Part shown: piece after piece, positions 48,972-64,000 of the stretch
How positions within the stretch are numbered: position 1 is the first letter of the stretch
Layout: each line of letters opens with the position of its first letter
DNA from: Dictyostelium firmibasis
Lineage: Eukaryota; Evosea; Eumycetozoa; Dictyosteliales; Dictyosteliaceae
Direction: 5' to 3'
Assembly (NCBI GenBank): GCA_036169595.1
Contig: CM069766.1
Coordinates: 4,763,501 to 4,827,500, forward strand
DNA length: 64,000 bases
Program-made: the position numbers and the translations under genes
The notes under the pieces: generated by a model
Told to the model about the DNA's origin: nothing
Database searches by the model: none
What the model saw: only the letters and a program-made list of their open reading frames with translations

Positions 48972-51388
48972 TTAAACTTTAAAATTATTAAGTAAATTAT
49001 GATGATTTAAATTATGATCATTTTTAAAGTTATTATTAATTTCTAAATCAGCAATTGATAATACAGGATCTTCATAAGATTTTACAAATTCATTACCAAA
49101 GTAATCCTCTTCTGGACAAATATCTAAAGATAGAACAGAGGAAGGTTTTTTATATTTATCAACATTTCTCCACCAATAAAAGAGAGTGAAAAAAGGCATT
49201 AGGAAACTAATGACAATACCTGGAATAAAAGTTTTTAAAACAAATAAACCAATACCAGTTAATTGATAAATTACTAAACCAATACAAAGACGGTTGAAAA
49301 CCAAAGGCCAAATCATACCACCAGATTGATATTTTGGACAGAATGAATAGATATGATTATATTTTGACACAAAGAAATCCATAAGGAAGTAGAGTAATCC
49401 AAATGGTAAAATTAGAGGTGATAAGGTACTATAGGATAGAGTAATAACAAAGATTAATAATTCTCTTGCATACTTTATAGAGTTTAAGGAAGTTGGATCA
49501 TCATGTGATAAAGCTTTCATTTTTTGACCAAATGATGATTCTCTACTGGATCTAATAATGCCGGCAATCAATTCAATGGGTCTAACAATATCGATTGGCA
49601 CAGAGGTCAAAGCTTGAACTAAAATATAATTTATAAAGAATGATGATTGTTTTGGTAATGATTGACCCAAGAGTGTTGCGATATCCTTTAGAGTTAGATT
49701 CTCCAACATTTTAAACAAAATACCAAGAACTGTACCAGCAATCGATACGACGATGAAAACATTAATAACCAAGAATGCCCAATAGACAGTGAATACTTTA
49801 TGATAGAATTGAGTACGTGTATCCTCCTTATTGAAATGAATGATAATCTTTATGAACAATGGTAATAATGCAAGGAATAGAACCAATGCCAAAGATGGTA
49901 AATAACCTTCAACAAAACCACGAAGTGTATCATTTAAATTTACAACCTCCAATAACCAATTTAAAACGGGTACCTTTGAAAGTGTTTGAATATTACTAAT
50001 GGCGGAGATTGCTGTTACTGGAATAGTATAGAAACAAAAGATAACAAAGAAAATAATTGAACTAACTATTCTTCTAAAGAATCTACTACGATTTGGTACG
50101 ATCATATTCTTCCATTTAATATTTTTAATTTCAGGTGCTGGTGTCACTTTAAACTTTTCAACATTCTTTGAAAATAGACATTGAGCAGCTTGAGATGCAT
50201 GAGACATCCTTGAAAAAGTTATAAAACCCGCTGTGGATGTCATATTAGTTAATTTCTTTATATTACTTGGTGTTATATTTGATACTCTCCACTCTAAATC
50301 TTGTGATATCGAGAGATCTTTTTTTATTGATGCATCCTCTTGTGCGATTCTTAACTCCCTATCAACTTGCTCCAATTTCTTTGTGAAATATTCAACACTA
50401 TCAACAGTTTTACCTCCAAACATACCTGGTCTCCATCCTACAGCTCTTGTTGGTGGCACACCTTTTATGTCAGATTCTGATAAAACTCTCTCCAATGATC
50501 TTTGAACATGCTTATGTTTTCTCCAAAGTGATCTCAATTTAGCTTCCTTATAAATTATATGACATGATAATATCGATTTACTATCAAAAAATCTACTAAA
50601 AAATTCTCTCATATCATCTGCATTTGAAATTGATCTACTCATTTCTCTAACCAATACTGTATAATTTCTTTCATGATGTTTTGACATCCATCTAATTCTT
50701 TTTTCAAAATACTAATATTTAATTTTTAAAAAATAATAATAATAATGGGGTGTGAATAAAAAAATAGTAAAGAAATAAAAAAAAATAAAAAAAAAATAAA
50801 AAACTAACTTACAATTGTATTTGTTTTTTGATAAAAATAAAAAGCTATCATAGTAAATATTGGAATTGATAGAGCATGAGCCCAAAGTCTTTTAGAATTT
50901 GGTTGAATTGTACCAACTGTAACAGTATCTAAAGTATTTAAAACTACGTTTGCAGTTTCTTCGGTTATGCTAGTATAATTGATTGGAAGTAAAATTCCAA
51001 TACCAAATACCATAATGATTGATAGAATTTGAATACAAAGATAAAGAAATTGAAGGTGCATATAGGCATCGATACCACGTGACTCATAAATTGCCTCCAT
51101 TTGATAAGTGATTGTATAAATAATCCATTGAAATGGTGATGTTATCAATGGTGAATTTAATCCATTGCTTTTTATTAATCTTGCATTGTAAAAGTTTCTA
51201 TAAATAATTCGAAGGAAGAAAAATATTATCATTATAACAGATCCTATCACAATATTCGTTATAAATGAGGTTGTAAATGTAGGCCATCCTGTAGATAAAT
51301 AAACATCTGATGATGTTGATGATGAATTTGTTGTAGTTCCATTTGATATCTCTCCAAAAATATTAAATTTCTCTTCACCCTCTACCAT
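48972..51388 (-). CDS. TMEM63/OSCA/CSC1-type mechanosensitive cation channel
   Basis: Multi-span membrane protein of the calcium-dependent channel (DUF221) family. Two exons, 51388-50813 and 50711-48972, phase 0, GTAAGT donor; 771 aa, the usual size. Exon 1 holds a short outside N-terminus with Asn-x-Ser/Thr sites and three spans (TNIVIGSVIMIIFFFLRII; LCIQILSIIMVFGIGILLP; LSIPIFTMIAFYFY). The cytosolic loop in exon 2 starts with NYTVLVREMSRSISNADD and includes a long coiled segment. Then come the pore-forming spans (ISSIIFFVIFCFYTIPVTAI; PSLALVLFLALLPLFIKII; INYILVQALTSVPIDIVRP; FGLLYFLMDFFVSKYNHIY, a very typical TMEM63 block). The role is probably osmosensitive calcium entry, by family. Confidence 0.9.
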
Positions 51389-51420
51389 TATTATTGTTAT
51401 TTATTGTTATTTATTATTAT

Positions 51421-51458
<38 letters not shown>

Positions 51459-51920
51459 CTATATTTATTTTTTTGTGTTGTCAATGAAAATTTTACATGT
51501 GTATTATTATTAATATTATTATATTACTATTATTATTTATATAATAACAGAAAAAGTATTAAAAAAATTATAAAATAAAAAAAATTAAAAACAAAAATAA
51601 AAATAAAAATAAAAAAATAAAAAATAAAAAATAAAAATAAAAATAAAAAAAAAATATGGGCGAAAAGTTTTTTATTTTTATTAATTTTTTTTTTTTTTTT
51701 TTGTTTAAACTGATAATAAGCAGTGCTGCGCAAGAAAAAATAATATCTTTTTTTTTTTTTTTAATAATTTTTTTTTTTTTAATAATTTTTTTTTTTTTAA
51801 TAATTTTTTTTTTAAATAATTTTTTTTTTTTTTCAAAGCTAAATTAATTTTTTTTTTTTTAAATTTTTTTTTTTTTTTTTTTTTTTTTGATTAAATCAAA
51901 AAAAAAATTCATTATTTGAA
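51389..51920. promoter_or_regulatory. Divergent spacer with T-run repeats
   Basis: Between the divergent channel and malate-synthase genes. Contains repeated A-run units (51590-51655), a short mixed patch (51700-51740), and about four tandem copies of a TAATAA plus T-run unit at 51762-51832, shortly before the malate-synthase start. Confidence 0.5.
51762..51832. repeat. Tandem TAATAA-T(n) units
   Basis: About four copies of a 17-19-base unit made of AATAA and a long T run. Confidence 0.6.
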
Positions 51921-53546
51921 ATGAAAAAAGAATTATATGAATTTCTTAAAGTCTTACATTTAGAATTTGAAGAGAAAAGACAAGAGTTGCTAAGGAATAG
52001 AATATTGATACAATCGACAATCAATGAAAGTCAAGGTAAATGTTTAAGGAAACCAAGTGAAACCTTTGAAATTCGAAATGATAGTGAATGGAAAATAAGA
52101 GGCATACCAAAGATACTTCAAGATAGAAGTGTTGATATAGTTTGTTTAGATGTTACAAATCTTAAAACAATGATTGAATGTGTTGAGTCTGGTAGTAATG
52201 GAGTTCAAGTTGATTTCGATGATGGATATTCACCATCATGGTCAAACAATTTAAAATCACAAAAAAACATTGAAACCATTGTTAACGATGATAGATTGAA
52301 TCGATCAGATAAGGCATTATTATTGGTTAGACCACGTTCAATGAATTTGGATGAATTGAATTATTTGATCGATGGTGTGCCAATATCTGGTACAATTTTT
52401 GATTTAGGTGTATTTCTATTCAATAATGGAAAGAAACTTTTGGAGAGAGGTCGTGGTCCATTTCTTTATATTCCAAAGATTGAAAATTATCATGAAGCAA
52501 AATGGTGGGATTCACTCCTAAAGAGATGTGAGCAACTTTTAACCTTACCATCATTTACAATTAAAGCCATAGTTTTAATTGAAAATATTTTAGCTTCTTT
52601 TGAAATGGAAGAGATTATCTATCACCTACGCGATCATTGTATAGCCTTAAATACTGGTAGATGGGATTATATCTTTTCCTATATAAAAAAGTTTAGTCAA
52701 TTACCAAACTATAACATTCCTTCAAAATCAATGTTATCATTTAATCAAGAGTTTTTAGTATCCTACTATAATCTTTTATCTAATATCTCTCATAAAAGAG
52801 GTTGTTTAGCAACTGGCGGTATGGCACCTCATTTTCCATCAACAATTGTTGATTCTGCCACTCTTTCCGATAAAGAATTACTTTCAATTTTTAATGGAAA
52901 AAGAGACGAGGCAAAAATGGGTTTTGATGGTGCATTAATTGCTCACAGATCAGCTGTTTTAACTTGTAGAAATGCTTTCAAAGAGATCATTGGTAATGAT
53001 AATACAAATCATTTATCTTCAAATCGTTTATTTAAATTCTCTCCGATTCAATGTGAATCTTATTTCTCCAATCTCATTAAAACTTGTCAAGGTTTAACTT
53101 TTGAAAATAGATCAAATCGTTACCAAATTGCTTCTGTCTCAATTCAAGAGGTAAACTCTTATTTATCTGTTTTATACATTTATATTGGTAATTGGATTTT
53201 CAATGAAAAAGGTGCTACCTCTATTAATGGTGTTATTGAAGATTTAGCTACCTCTGAAATTAATCGTGTTTTACTTTGGAAATGGTTAAAATTTGGTGTG
53301 GCAATTAAAGAAGATAATAATAAACTTTTAACAATTTCAAAAATTTTAAATCTTTTAAATTCTATCGAAAAATCTTTGAAACAACAAGAACAAACTTTTA
53401 AATTTACAAATAATCAACATGAAACTATTAAAAGACTAGTAATTCAATTTTTAACCTCAAACCAATTAATTGATTTTATGCCAACATTATTATATCCATA
53501 TCTTATAAATTTAAATAAAGATTTAATTTTAAAATCAAATTTATAG
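51921..53546 (+). CDS. Malate synthase
   Basis: Joins acetyl-CoA and glyoxylate to make malate in the glyoxylate cycle, usually in peroxisomes. Single exon, 541 aa, the size of the malate synthase A group. Seen: VQVDFDDGYSPSW (metal-site region), LLLVRPRSMNLDE (substrate Arg), VLIENILASFEMEEIIYHLR (metal-binding Glu), LNTGRWDYIFSYIKKF (the most characteristic block), and GFDGALIAHRSAV with the catalytic Asp. The loop ATGGMAPHFPS replaces the common AMGGMAA-IP form, and GFDGALIAH replaces G-DGTWVAHP, so it is a divergent member, but all key acids remain. The last three residues are Ser-Asn-Leu, a non-standard variant of the peroxisomal SKL tail. Convergent with the acyl-CoA dehydrogenase gene. 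Confidence 0.92.
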   Translation: MKKELYEFLKVLHLEFEEKRQELLRNRILIQSTINESQGKCLRKPSETFEIRNDSEWKIRGIPKILQDRSVDIVCLDVTNLKTMIECVESGSNGVQVDFDDGYSPSWSNNLKSQKNIETIVNDDRLNRSDKALLLVRPRSMNLDELNYLIDGVPISGTIFDLGVFLFNNGKKLLERGRGPFLYIPKIENYHEAKWWDSLLKRCEQLLTLPSFTIKAIVLIENILASFEMEEIIYHLRDHCIALNTGRWDYIFSYIKKFSQLPNYNIPSKSMLSFNQEFLVSYYNLLSNISHKRGCLATGGMAPHFPSTIVDSATLSDKELLSIFNGKRDEAKMGFDGALIAHRSAVLTCRNAFKEIIGNDNTNHLSSNRLFKFSPIQCESYFSNLIKTCQGLTFENRSNRYQIASVSIQEVNSYLSVLYIYIGNWIFNEKGATSINGVIEDLATSEINRVLLWKWLKFGVAIKEDNNKLLTISKILNLLNSIEKSLKQQEQTFKFTNNQHETIKRLVIQFLTSNQLIDFMPTLLYPYLINLNKDLILKSNL

Positions 53547-53633
53547 AATTAAATTAAATTAAATATTAGGTATTGTTAAACTATTAGATTATTAAATCAA
53601 ATGAATTTAATTTTTTTTTTTTTTTTAAAAAAT

Positions 53634-54878
53634 TTATTGTTTAAATTTTTTAATTATTGCTTTTGCAATTGTTTGTAATTGAATATTTGAAGTACCTTCA
53701 TAAATTTGACCAACTTTTGAATCTCTAAAGAATTTTTCAGCTGGGAATTCTTTTGTGAAACCAACACCACCCAACATTGAGATACAAGCGGATGAAGCTT
53801 TTTCAGCAACACGAGAACAATGAAGTTTGGCCATTGAAGCTTCAGTTACAAATGGTAAACCTGCCTCTTGTAAACGAGCAGCATTATAGGTCAAAAGTTT
53901 ACCGGCTTCAATGTCGATGGCCAAATCGGCGTAAGTGAATTGCATACCTTGAAATTCAGAGATTGGTTTACCAAATTGTTTACGTTCCATTAAGTATGGA
54001 AGAGTTGATTCGTAAACACCTTCAGCTAAACCCAACATTTGAGCGGCGATACCAATACGACCTTCATTTAAACCCTCAATTGCAATTTTATAACCTTTAC
54101 CTAATTGACCGAGAATATCGGTCTCTTTGACAATACAATTATCTAAAATGACTTCACAAGTACTACTTGCTCTAATACCAAGTTTATCTTCTTTCTTACC
54201 AATCTTTAAACCCGGATTATTTGATTCCACAATAAAAGCGGTGATGCCTTTATAGCCTTGTGATGGATCAACATTAGCCATAATAATGAAAATACCAGCC
54301 TCTTTGGCATTGGTGATCCATTGTTTGGTACCATTTAAAATGAATGTACCATCAGATTGTTGTTGAGCACGAGTACTCAATGCAAATGCATCAGAACCTG
54401 AGCCTGCTTCACTCAAACAAAAACTACCAACTGTATTACGTGCTAACATTGGTAAATACTTTTTCTTTTGCTCTGTATTACCATAACGAGTGATACAATT
54501 ATTTACAAGAGTATTTTGGACATCAACAATAACACTAATTGCTGGATCTATTTTTGCCAATTCTTCAATGGCAATAATAGCAGACATAAAATTCATACCT
54601 GCACCTCCATACTCTTCTGAAATCTCAATACCCATTAAATTCATATCAAATAATTCTTTTAATAATCCTTTATCTAATTCAGATTTTTCATCCATATCTT
54701 TTACTAATGGTCTAATCTTTTCATTTGCATAATTTGAAATTGATTCCTTTAATAATTGTTCTTCTTCTGTTAATGTTGTAATGGGTCTTATAAATGATGT
54801 TGATGATGATGAATATCTTTTTATACCATTTTTAATAATTGTTACATTTTTTTGATTTGATATTAATTTTCTAATCAT
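53634..54878 (-). CDS. acadsb: Short/branched-chain acyl-CoA dehydrogenase, mitochondrial
   Basis: FAD enzyme that oxidises short branched acyl-CoA, such as 2-methylbutyryl-CoA from isoleucine, in mitochondria. Single exon, 414 aa. Residues 1-30 (MIRKLISNQKNVTIIKNG, then KRYSSSS) are a basic, Ser-rich presequence. Then the three acyl-CoA dehydrogenase parts: helical N-domain with LMGIEISEEYGGAG, middle beta domain with the two family signatures (FCLSEAGSGSDAFAL and FILNGTKQWITNAKEAG), and C-domain with RKQFGKPISEFQGMQF and the catalytic Glu in QIYEGTSNIQLQ. The subtype call is based on overall likeness to ACADSB; isobutyryl- or butyryl-CoA dehydrogenase remains possible. Confidence 0.9.
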   Translation of the reverse strand: MIRKLISNQKNVTIIKNGIKRYSSSSTSFIRPITTLTEEEQLLKESISNYANEKIRPLVKDMDEKSELDKGLLKELFDMNLMGIEISEEYGGAGMNFMSAIIAIEELAKIDPAISVIVDVQNTLVNNCITRYGNTEQKKKYLPMLARNTVGSFCLSEAGSGSDAFALSTRAQQQSDGTFILNGTKQWITNAKEAGIFIIMANVDPSQGYKGITAFIVESNNPGLKIGKKEDKLGIRASSTCEVILDNCIVKETDILGQLGKGYKIAIEGLNEGRIGIAAQMLGLAEGVYESTLPYLMERKQFGKPISEFQGMQFTYADLAIDIEAGKLLTYNAARLQEAGLPFVTEASMAKLHCSRVAEKASSACISMLGGVGFTKEFPAEKFFRDSKVGQIYEGTSNIQLQTIAKAIIKKFKQ

Positions 54879-54895
54879 TTTTTTTGTTTTTTAAA

Positions 54896-54968
54896 ATTTT
54901 AATGAGATAATAAAAAATTTTAATGAGATAATAAAAAAAAATTTAATGAGATAATAAAAAAAATATTA
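54896..54968. repeat. Three tandem copies of an AATGAGATAATAAA unit
   Basis: Three copies of a 21-23-base unit (AATGAGATAATAAAAAA plus a short A/T tail, starting at 54901, 54922 and 54945) in the 227-base divergent promoter between the acyl-CoA dehydrogenase and the pseudouridine synthase genes. Confidence 0.85.
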
Positions 54969-55062
54969 AAAAAAAAATAAAAATTTAAAATAAAATATAA
55001 AATTTTTTTTTTTTAAAATTCATAAATTAAAAATACAAATTATTTCGAAATTTTTCAATATC

Positions 55063-55094
<32 letters not shown>

Positions 55095-55105
55095 TTTTTT
55101 TAAAA

Positions 55106-56053
55106 ATGTCACCAAGATACAAAATTATATATGAATATACAGGTAAATCATTCACAGGATTTCAAAAATTAAAATATCCATTAGTTAAATTACCAGTTCA
55201 ACAAGTATTAGAGAATTCATTAGAAAAAATCCATGGATATAAGATTCCAGTGGTTGGTTCCAGTAGAACTGATCATGGTGTTAGTGCTGTTGGACAGGTT
55301 TCACATTTCGATATTAAAACTCGTGCCTCTAGAGGTGGTAAAGAAATGCCACTATTGACACCAGAAGAGTTAACAATGGCAATTAATTATAATGTTGGTA
55401 AAGAATATGAAAATTCAATTAGAATTATAAAGACTGAGATTGTTGATGATAGATTTCATTGTAGGTTCAATGCTACTTCAAGAACTTATCTCTATAGAGT
55501 GATGGGAAATTGTGGTAAAAAACAAATTCCATTGGAATTGCAGGGTAAAGTACTTCCAGTACCTCCAATTTTAAATCTTGATATAATGAGAAAAGCATCG
55601 GAAATATTTATTGGAACTCATGATTTTAGTAGTTTTAGAAGTGCAAAATGTTCATCAACTAAACCAATTAGATCAATTTCACATATAAAAATTTTTAATT
55701 TACCATTACCTGAGATTTTCAGATATAATCCATCATTCCAACCAATATCAAGAGCAAATACAAGATATCCAATTGGAAATATTAAAAATGATGATGATGT
55801 TATTGATGAAACAACTGGTTTACAATATTTTGGAATAGAAATCAAAGCTAGAGCTTTCCTTCATAATCAAGTTAGAATTATGGTCGCATCTTTACTTAAA
55901 GTTGGTGAAGGTGTCATTTCCATTGAACAATTAGAAGAAATTAAACAAAAAAAAGATAGAAGTGCTGCTCCTTCAACTATTGCTCCTGAACCTTTAACAT
56001 TATTAACTGTATCATATGATGATCCAAAAGTTCAACCACCTCAACCAAAATAA
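55106..56053 (+). CDS. tRNA pseudouridine synthase, TruA family (PUSL1-like)
   Basis: Changes uridine to pseudouridine in the tRNA anticodon region. Single exon, 315 aa. Seen: N-terminal YTGKSFTGFQKLK, PVQQVLENSLEKI, the catalytic block GSSRTDHGVSAVGQVSHF with the active Asp, FHCRFNATSRTYLYRV (the conserved Arg-Tyr region), GTHDFSSFRSA, and IKARAFLHNQVRIMVASLL. These are all the TruA motifs in their normal order. An insert of about 45 residues (NPSFQPISRANTRYP region) lies between FSSFR and the C-terminal core. There is no clear mitochondrial presequence, so cytosolic or nuclear action is possible. An A-rich context precedes the ATG after a poly-T leader. Confidence 0.93.
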   Translation: MSPRYKIIYEYTGKSFTGFQKLKYPLVKLPVQQVLENSLEKIHGYKIPVVGSSRTDHGVSAVGQVSHFDIKTRASRGGKEMPLLTPEELTMAINYNVGKEYENSIRIIKTEIVDDRFHCRFNATSRTYLYRVMGNCGKKQIPLELQGKVLPVPPILNLDIMRKASEIFIGTHDFSSFRSAKCSSTKPIRSISHIKIFNLPLPEIFRYNPSFQPISRANTRYPIGNIKNDDDVIDETTGLQYFGIEIKARAFLHNQVRIMVASLLKVGEGVISIEQLEEIKQKKDRSAAPSTIAPEPLTLLTVSYDDPKVQPPQPK

Positions 56054-56065
56054 TGATAATTTTTG

Positions 56066-56107
<42 letters not shown>

Positions 56108-56208
56108 AATATTTTATTTTTTTTTTTTTTTTTTATGAAAATATATTTTTTTTTTATTTTAAAAATTTTTTTTTTTTTTTTTCAAAAAAAAAAAAACGAA
56201 TAAAAAAA

Positions 56209-57484
<1,276 letters not shown>

Positions 57485-57600
57485 AATAAAAAAGAAAAAA
57501 AAAACAAAACGTTCTATTTATTTTATATATTACATAATTTTTATTTATTTTTGTTCTTTTTTTTTCTATTTAATGTTTTTTTTTTTTTTTTTTTTTTTAT

Positions 57601-58368
57601 TTATTTTGTTTGGATTTTAGTTTGTGAATTTGAAGAGGTTTGAGGTTGTTTACTATCTAAACCGTTTTCATTTTTACTATTATTATTTATATTATTATTA
57701 TTAATATTATTAACTAAAGATGTTGGTGTTTCGGTTGCAATTTTATCAGATGCAGTTTTTGGTGTTTCAATAGCAGCTGGTTTTAATGTTGTTTGTTGAG
57801 GTGCTGGTGATTTGGATCTATCGTTTTGACATTCGTCAGTACTTTTATTATTTTCTGTATTGTTGTTGTTGTTGTTGTTGTTATTGTTGTTACTGGTACT
57901 ACTATCATTATTTTCATCACTACCATTATTGGTTTCACTTGATTCATTTTTATCAGTGTCATCACCGCCACTATCACCATCGCCACCATTATTTTTATCC
58001 CAATTATTCATAAAATCACTTAATATTTTAAATACTTCGTCAACCTCTTTCTTTAGTTCTGGATAAAATGATTCGGCCTTTTCCAATTCTTCATTTTTAC
58101 AATAAGCCTCTATCTTACCACTTAGATATCTAACAGCCTCACAACCAATATAGCTTGATGAACCCTTAATATCATGGGAATGAAGCACTGCAGCCTTGAT
58201 ATCCTTTGTTTCAAATGATTTCAATAGCTCTGGTAAATGTTCATTCACTGAGGAAATATAAGATTCTAAAAGCTCAAATGTAAATTCTTTTTCTCCTTCA
58301 GAGTAATCAAATAGTATACCTTGATCAAATCTTTCTGTTGGTGTTGGTCCTTCGTAATCTGATATCAT
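57601..58368 (-). CDS. rdeA: RdeA histidine phosphotransfer protein
   Basis: HPt phosphorelay carrier that passes phosphate from hybrid histidine kinases (DhkA, DhkC and others) to the response regulator and cAMP phosphodiesterase RegA, so controlling cAMP and spore formation in Dictyostelium. Single exon, 255 aa. The HPt domain spans about residues 15-125, with phosphorylated His65 in the block VLHSHDIKGSSSYIG, and the family's helix with SGKIEAYCKNEELEKAE after it. The second half is low-complexity and acidic to polar (Asp, Asn, Ser, Thr, Gln), with no fold. The His position matches the known site of RdeA, which makes the identification firm. Confidence 0.96.
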   Translation of the reverse strand: MISDYEGPTPTERFDQGILFDYSEGEKEFTFELLESYISSVNEHLPELLKSFETKDIKAAVLHSHDIKGSSSYIGCEAVRYLSGKIEAYCKNEELEKAESFYPELKKEVDEVFKILSDFMNNWDKNNGGDGDSGGDDTDKNESSETNNGSDENNDSSTSNNNNNNNNNNNTENNKSTDECQNDRSKSPAPQQTTLKPAAIETPKTASDKIATETPTSLVNNINNNNINNNSKNENGLDSKQPQTSSNSQTKIQTK

Positions 58369-58625
58369 TCTTTTTCTTTATTTTTTTTTATTTTATTTTT
58401 TTTTATAAAAAATTTGGTTTTAATATTATTTTTTTATTTTTTTGTTTTTCTTTTTTTATAAAAAAAAAAAATTGAATTTATGTGAATTGCTTGAAACTAT
58501 TGTGAAGAAAAAAAAAATTATTAATTGTATACAAATTATGTATATATATATATTTTATTTTTATTTTCTTTTTTTTTTTTTTTTTTTTTTTTTTAATTGA
58601 AAAACTTTTAAATTGAAAAAAATAA

Positions 58626-58668
<43 letters not shown>

Positions 58669-59232
58669 TTTTTTTTTTAGATCTAAAAAAAAAGGAGTGG
58701 AGGGGTTGTTGTGTATTGGAATTTGAAAAAAAAATAAAAAATAAAATAAAAATAAAATAAAATAAAATAAAAAAAAATTTTTTATTTTTAATTTTATTTT
58801 ATTTTTTTTATTTTTTTATTTATTTTTTATTTTTCTGTGTGAAGTGGCAACTATTATTTTTGTATTTCTTTTTATAATCCGAGATTTTAATTTCTTTTTT
58901 TTTTTTTTCCAAACATCCCAAATCTTTTGATTAAACTGAAAAATTTTTTAGTTAAGTTTCATCCTGTCAAATTGGTTACTCTCTTTGGTCAATCCAAAGT
59001 TATTAAAATTTTCAATTATTTTGAGACTCAAAATTTAAAAAATTTGCTGTCTCTGTTAATAGAATTTGCTTGAGACGCAGGTAAAGCTAAAAATCTAATA
59101 GTTTTTGTGAATAAAAAGAAAAATTTTAGTTATGAATTTCATTAATGAAACTATTTTTTAATTGTAACCTTTCATTAAAAATATCAGAAAACCAAAATAA
59201 CTCTAAAAATTCCTATGTTTTTTATTTTTTTT
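58369..59232. other. Spacer with structured mixed-sequence island
   Basis: 58369-58840 is A/T-run DNA that should hold the rdeA promoter. 58860-59215 is mixed sequence without a protein frame and with three inverted repeats: CTTTGG/CCAAAG at 58983-58999, ATTTTGAG/CTCAAAAT at 59018-59034, and the perfect palindrome TTTCATTAATGAAA at 59137-59150. It might be the 3' UTR of the kinase gene, or a separate RNA. Confidence 0.55.

Positions 59233-64000
<4,768 letters not shown>

Noticed and set aside
56053-56208. N-terminal extension of the SEC-C protein
   Set aside because: The codons are a poly-Lys/poly-Phe readout of A and T homopolymers; the ATG at 56209 has the usual A-rich context.

Overview
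The window looks like the nuclear genome of the social amoeba Dictyostelium discoideum, or a very close relative. Evidence: extremely A+T-rich intergenic DNA full of A and T homopolymers, very long AAT and CAA triplet arrays that code for poly-Asn and poly-Gln, short introns that are almost pure A+T with GTAAGT/GTATGT donors, and several gene types known from this organism (rdeA, a sodC-type GPI-anchored superoxide dismutase, lvs-type BEACH protein, tgr-type IPT/TIG surface proteins). Genes are densely packed, most with 0 to 5 introns. I rebuilt the exons by hand from donor and acceptor sites and phase; all rebuilt joins keep one reading frame unless stated.

Layout. 1-18952: MCM8 helicase (minus, runs off the left edge), a short syntaxin-like SNARE (minus), the ribosome-assembly factor URB1/NPA1 (plus, 6 exons, 2235 aa), ATG12 (minus, 3 exons), a poly-Asn membrane protein (minus), a WD40 protein (plus), a small unknown protein (minus) and a sodC-type superoxide dismutase (minus). 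18953-24266: the least gene-dense stretch, with a short LTR-retroelement remnant, two short unexplained open stretches, an AAT array, and a decayed IPT/TIG gene. 24267-28964: an IPT/TIG surface protein head-to-head with its decayed paralogue, with one frame break of its own, then an unknown 497-aa protein. 29105-41606: four minus-strand genes in a row, namely a BEACH/WD40 protein, sulfiredoxin, elongation factor eEF1B-gamma, and a tail-anchored Sel1-repeat protein. 42636-51388: an EF-hand protein rich in poly-Asn and poly-Gln, a protein with an integrase-type HHCC zinc finger, a secreted Cys-rich protein, and a TMEM63/OSCA-type channel. 51921-58368: malate synthase, short/branched-chain acyl-CoA dehydrogenase, a TruA-type tRNA pseudouridine synthase, a SEC-C zinc-motif protein, and the phosphorelay protein RdeA. 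59233-64000: a large RA-like plus TKL kinase gene whose 5' end lies beyond the right edge.

The genes are mostly unrelated housekeeping and signalling genes, not a cluster. Possible functional links are loose: sodC-type SOD and sulfiredoxin in peroxide/superoxide handling; RdeA and the RA/TKL kinase in signalling; malate synthase and acyl-CoA dehydrogenase (convergent, 87 bp apart) in acyl and glyoxylate metabolism. I saw no tRNA, rRNA, CRISPR array or intact transposon. The best candidates for something undescribed are a structured non-coding island beside rdeA (58860-59215), a possible small structured RNA at 19660-19717, the inverted pair of IPT/TIG genes caught in decay, and the domesticated-looking integrase zinc-finger gene.
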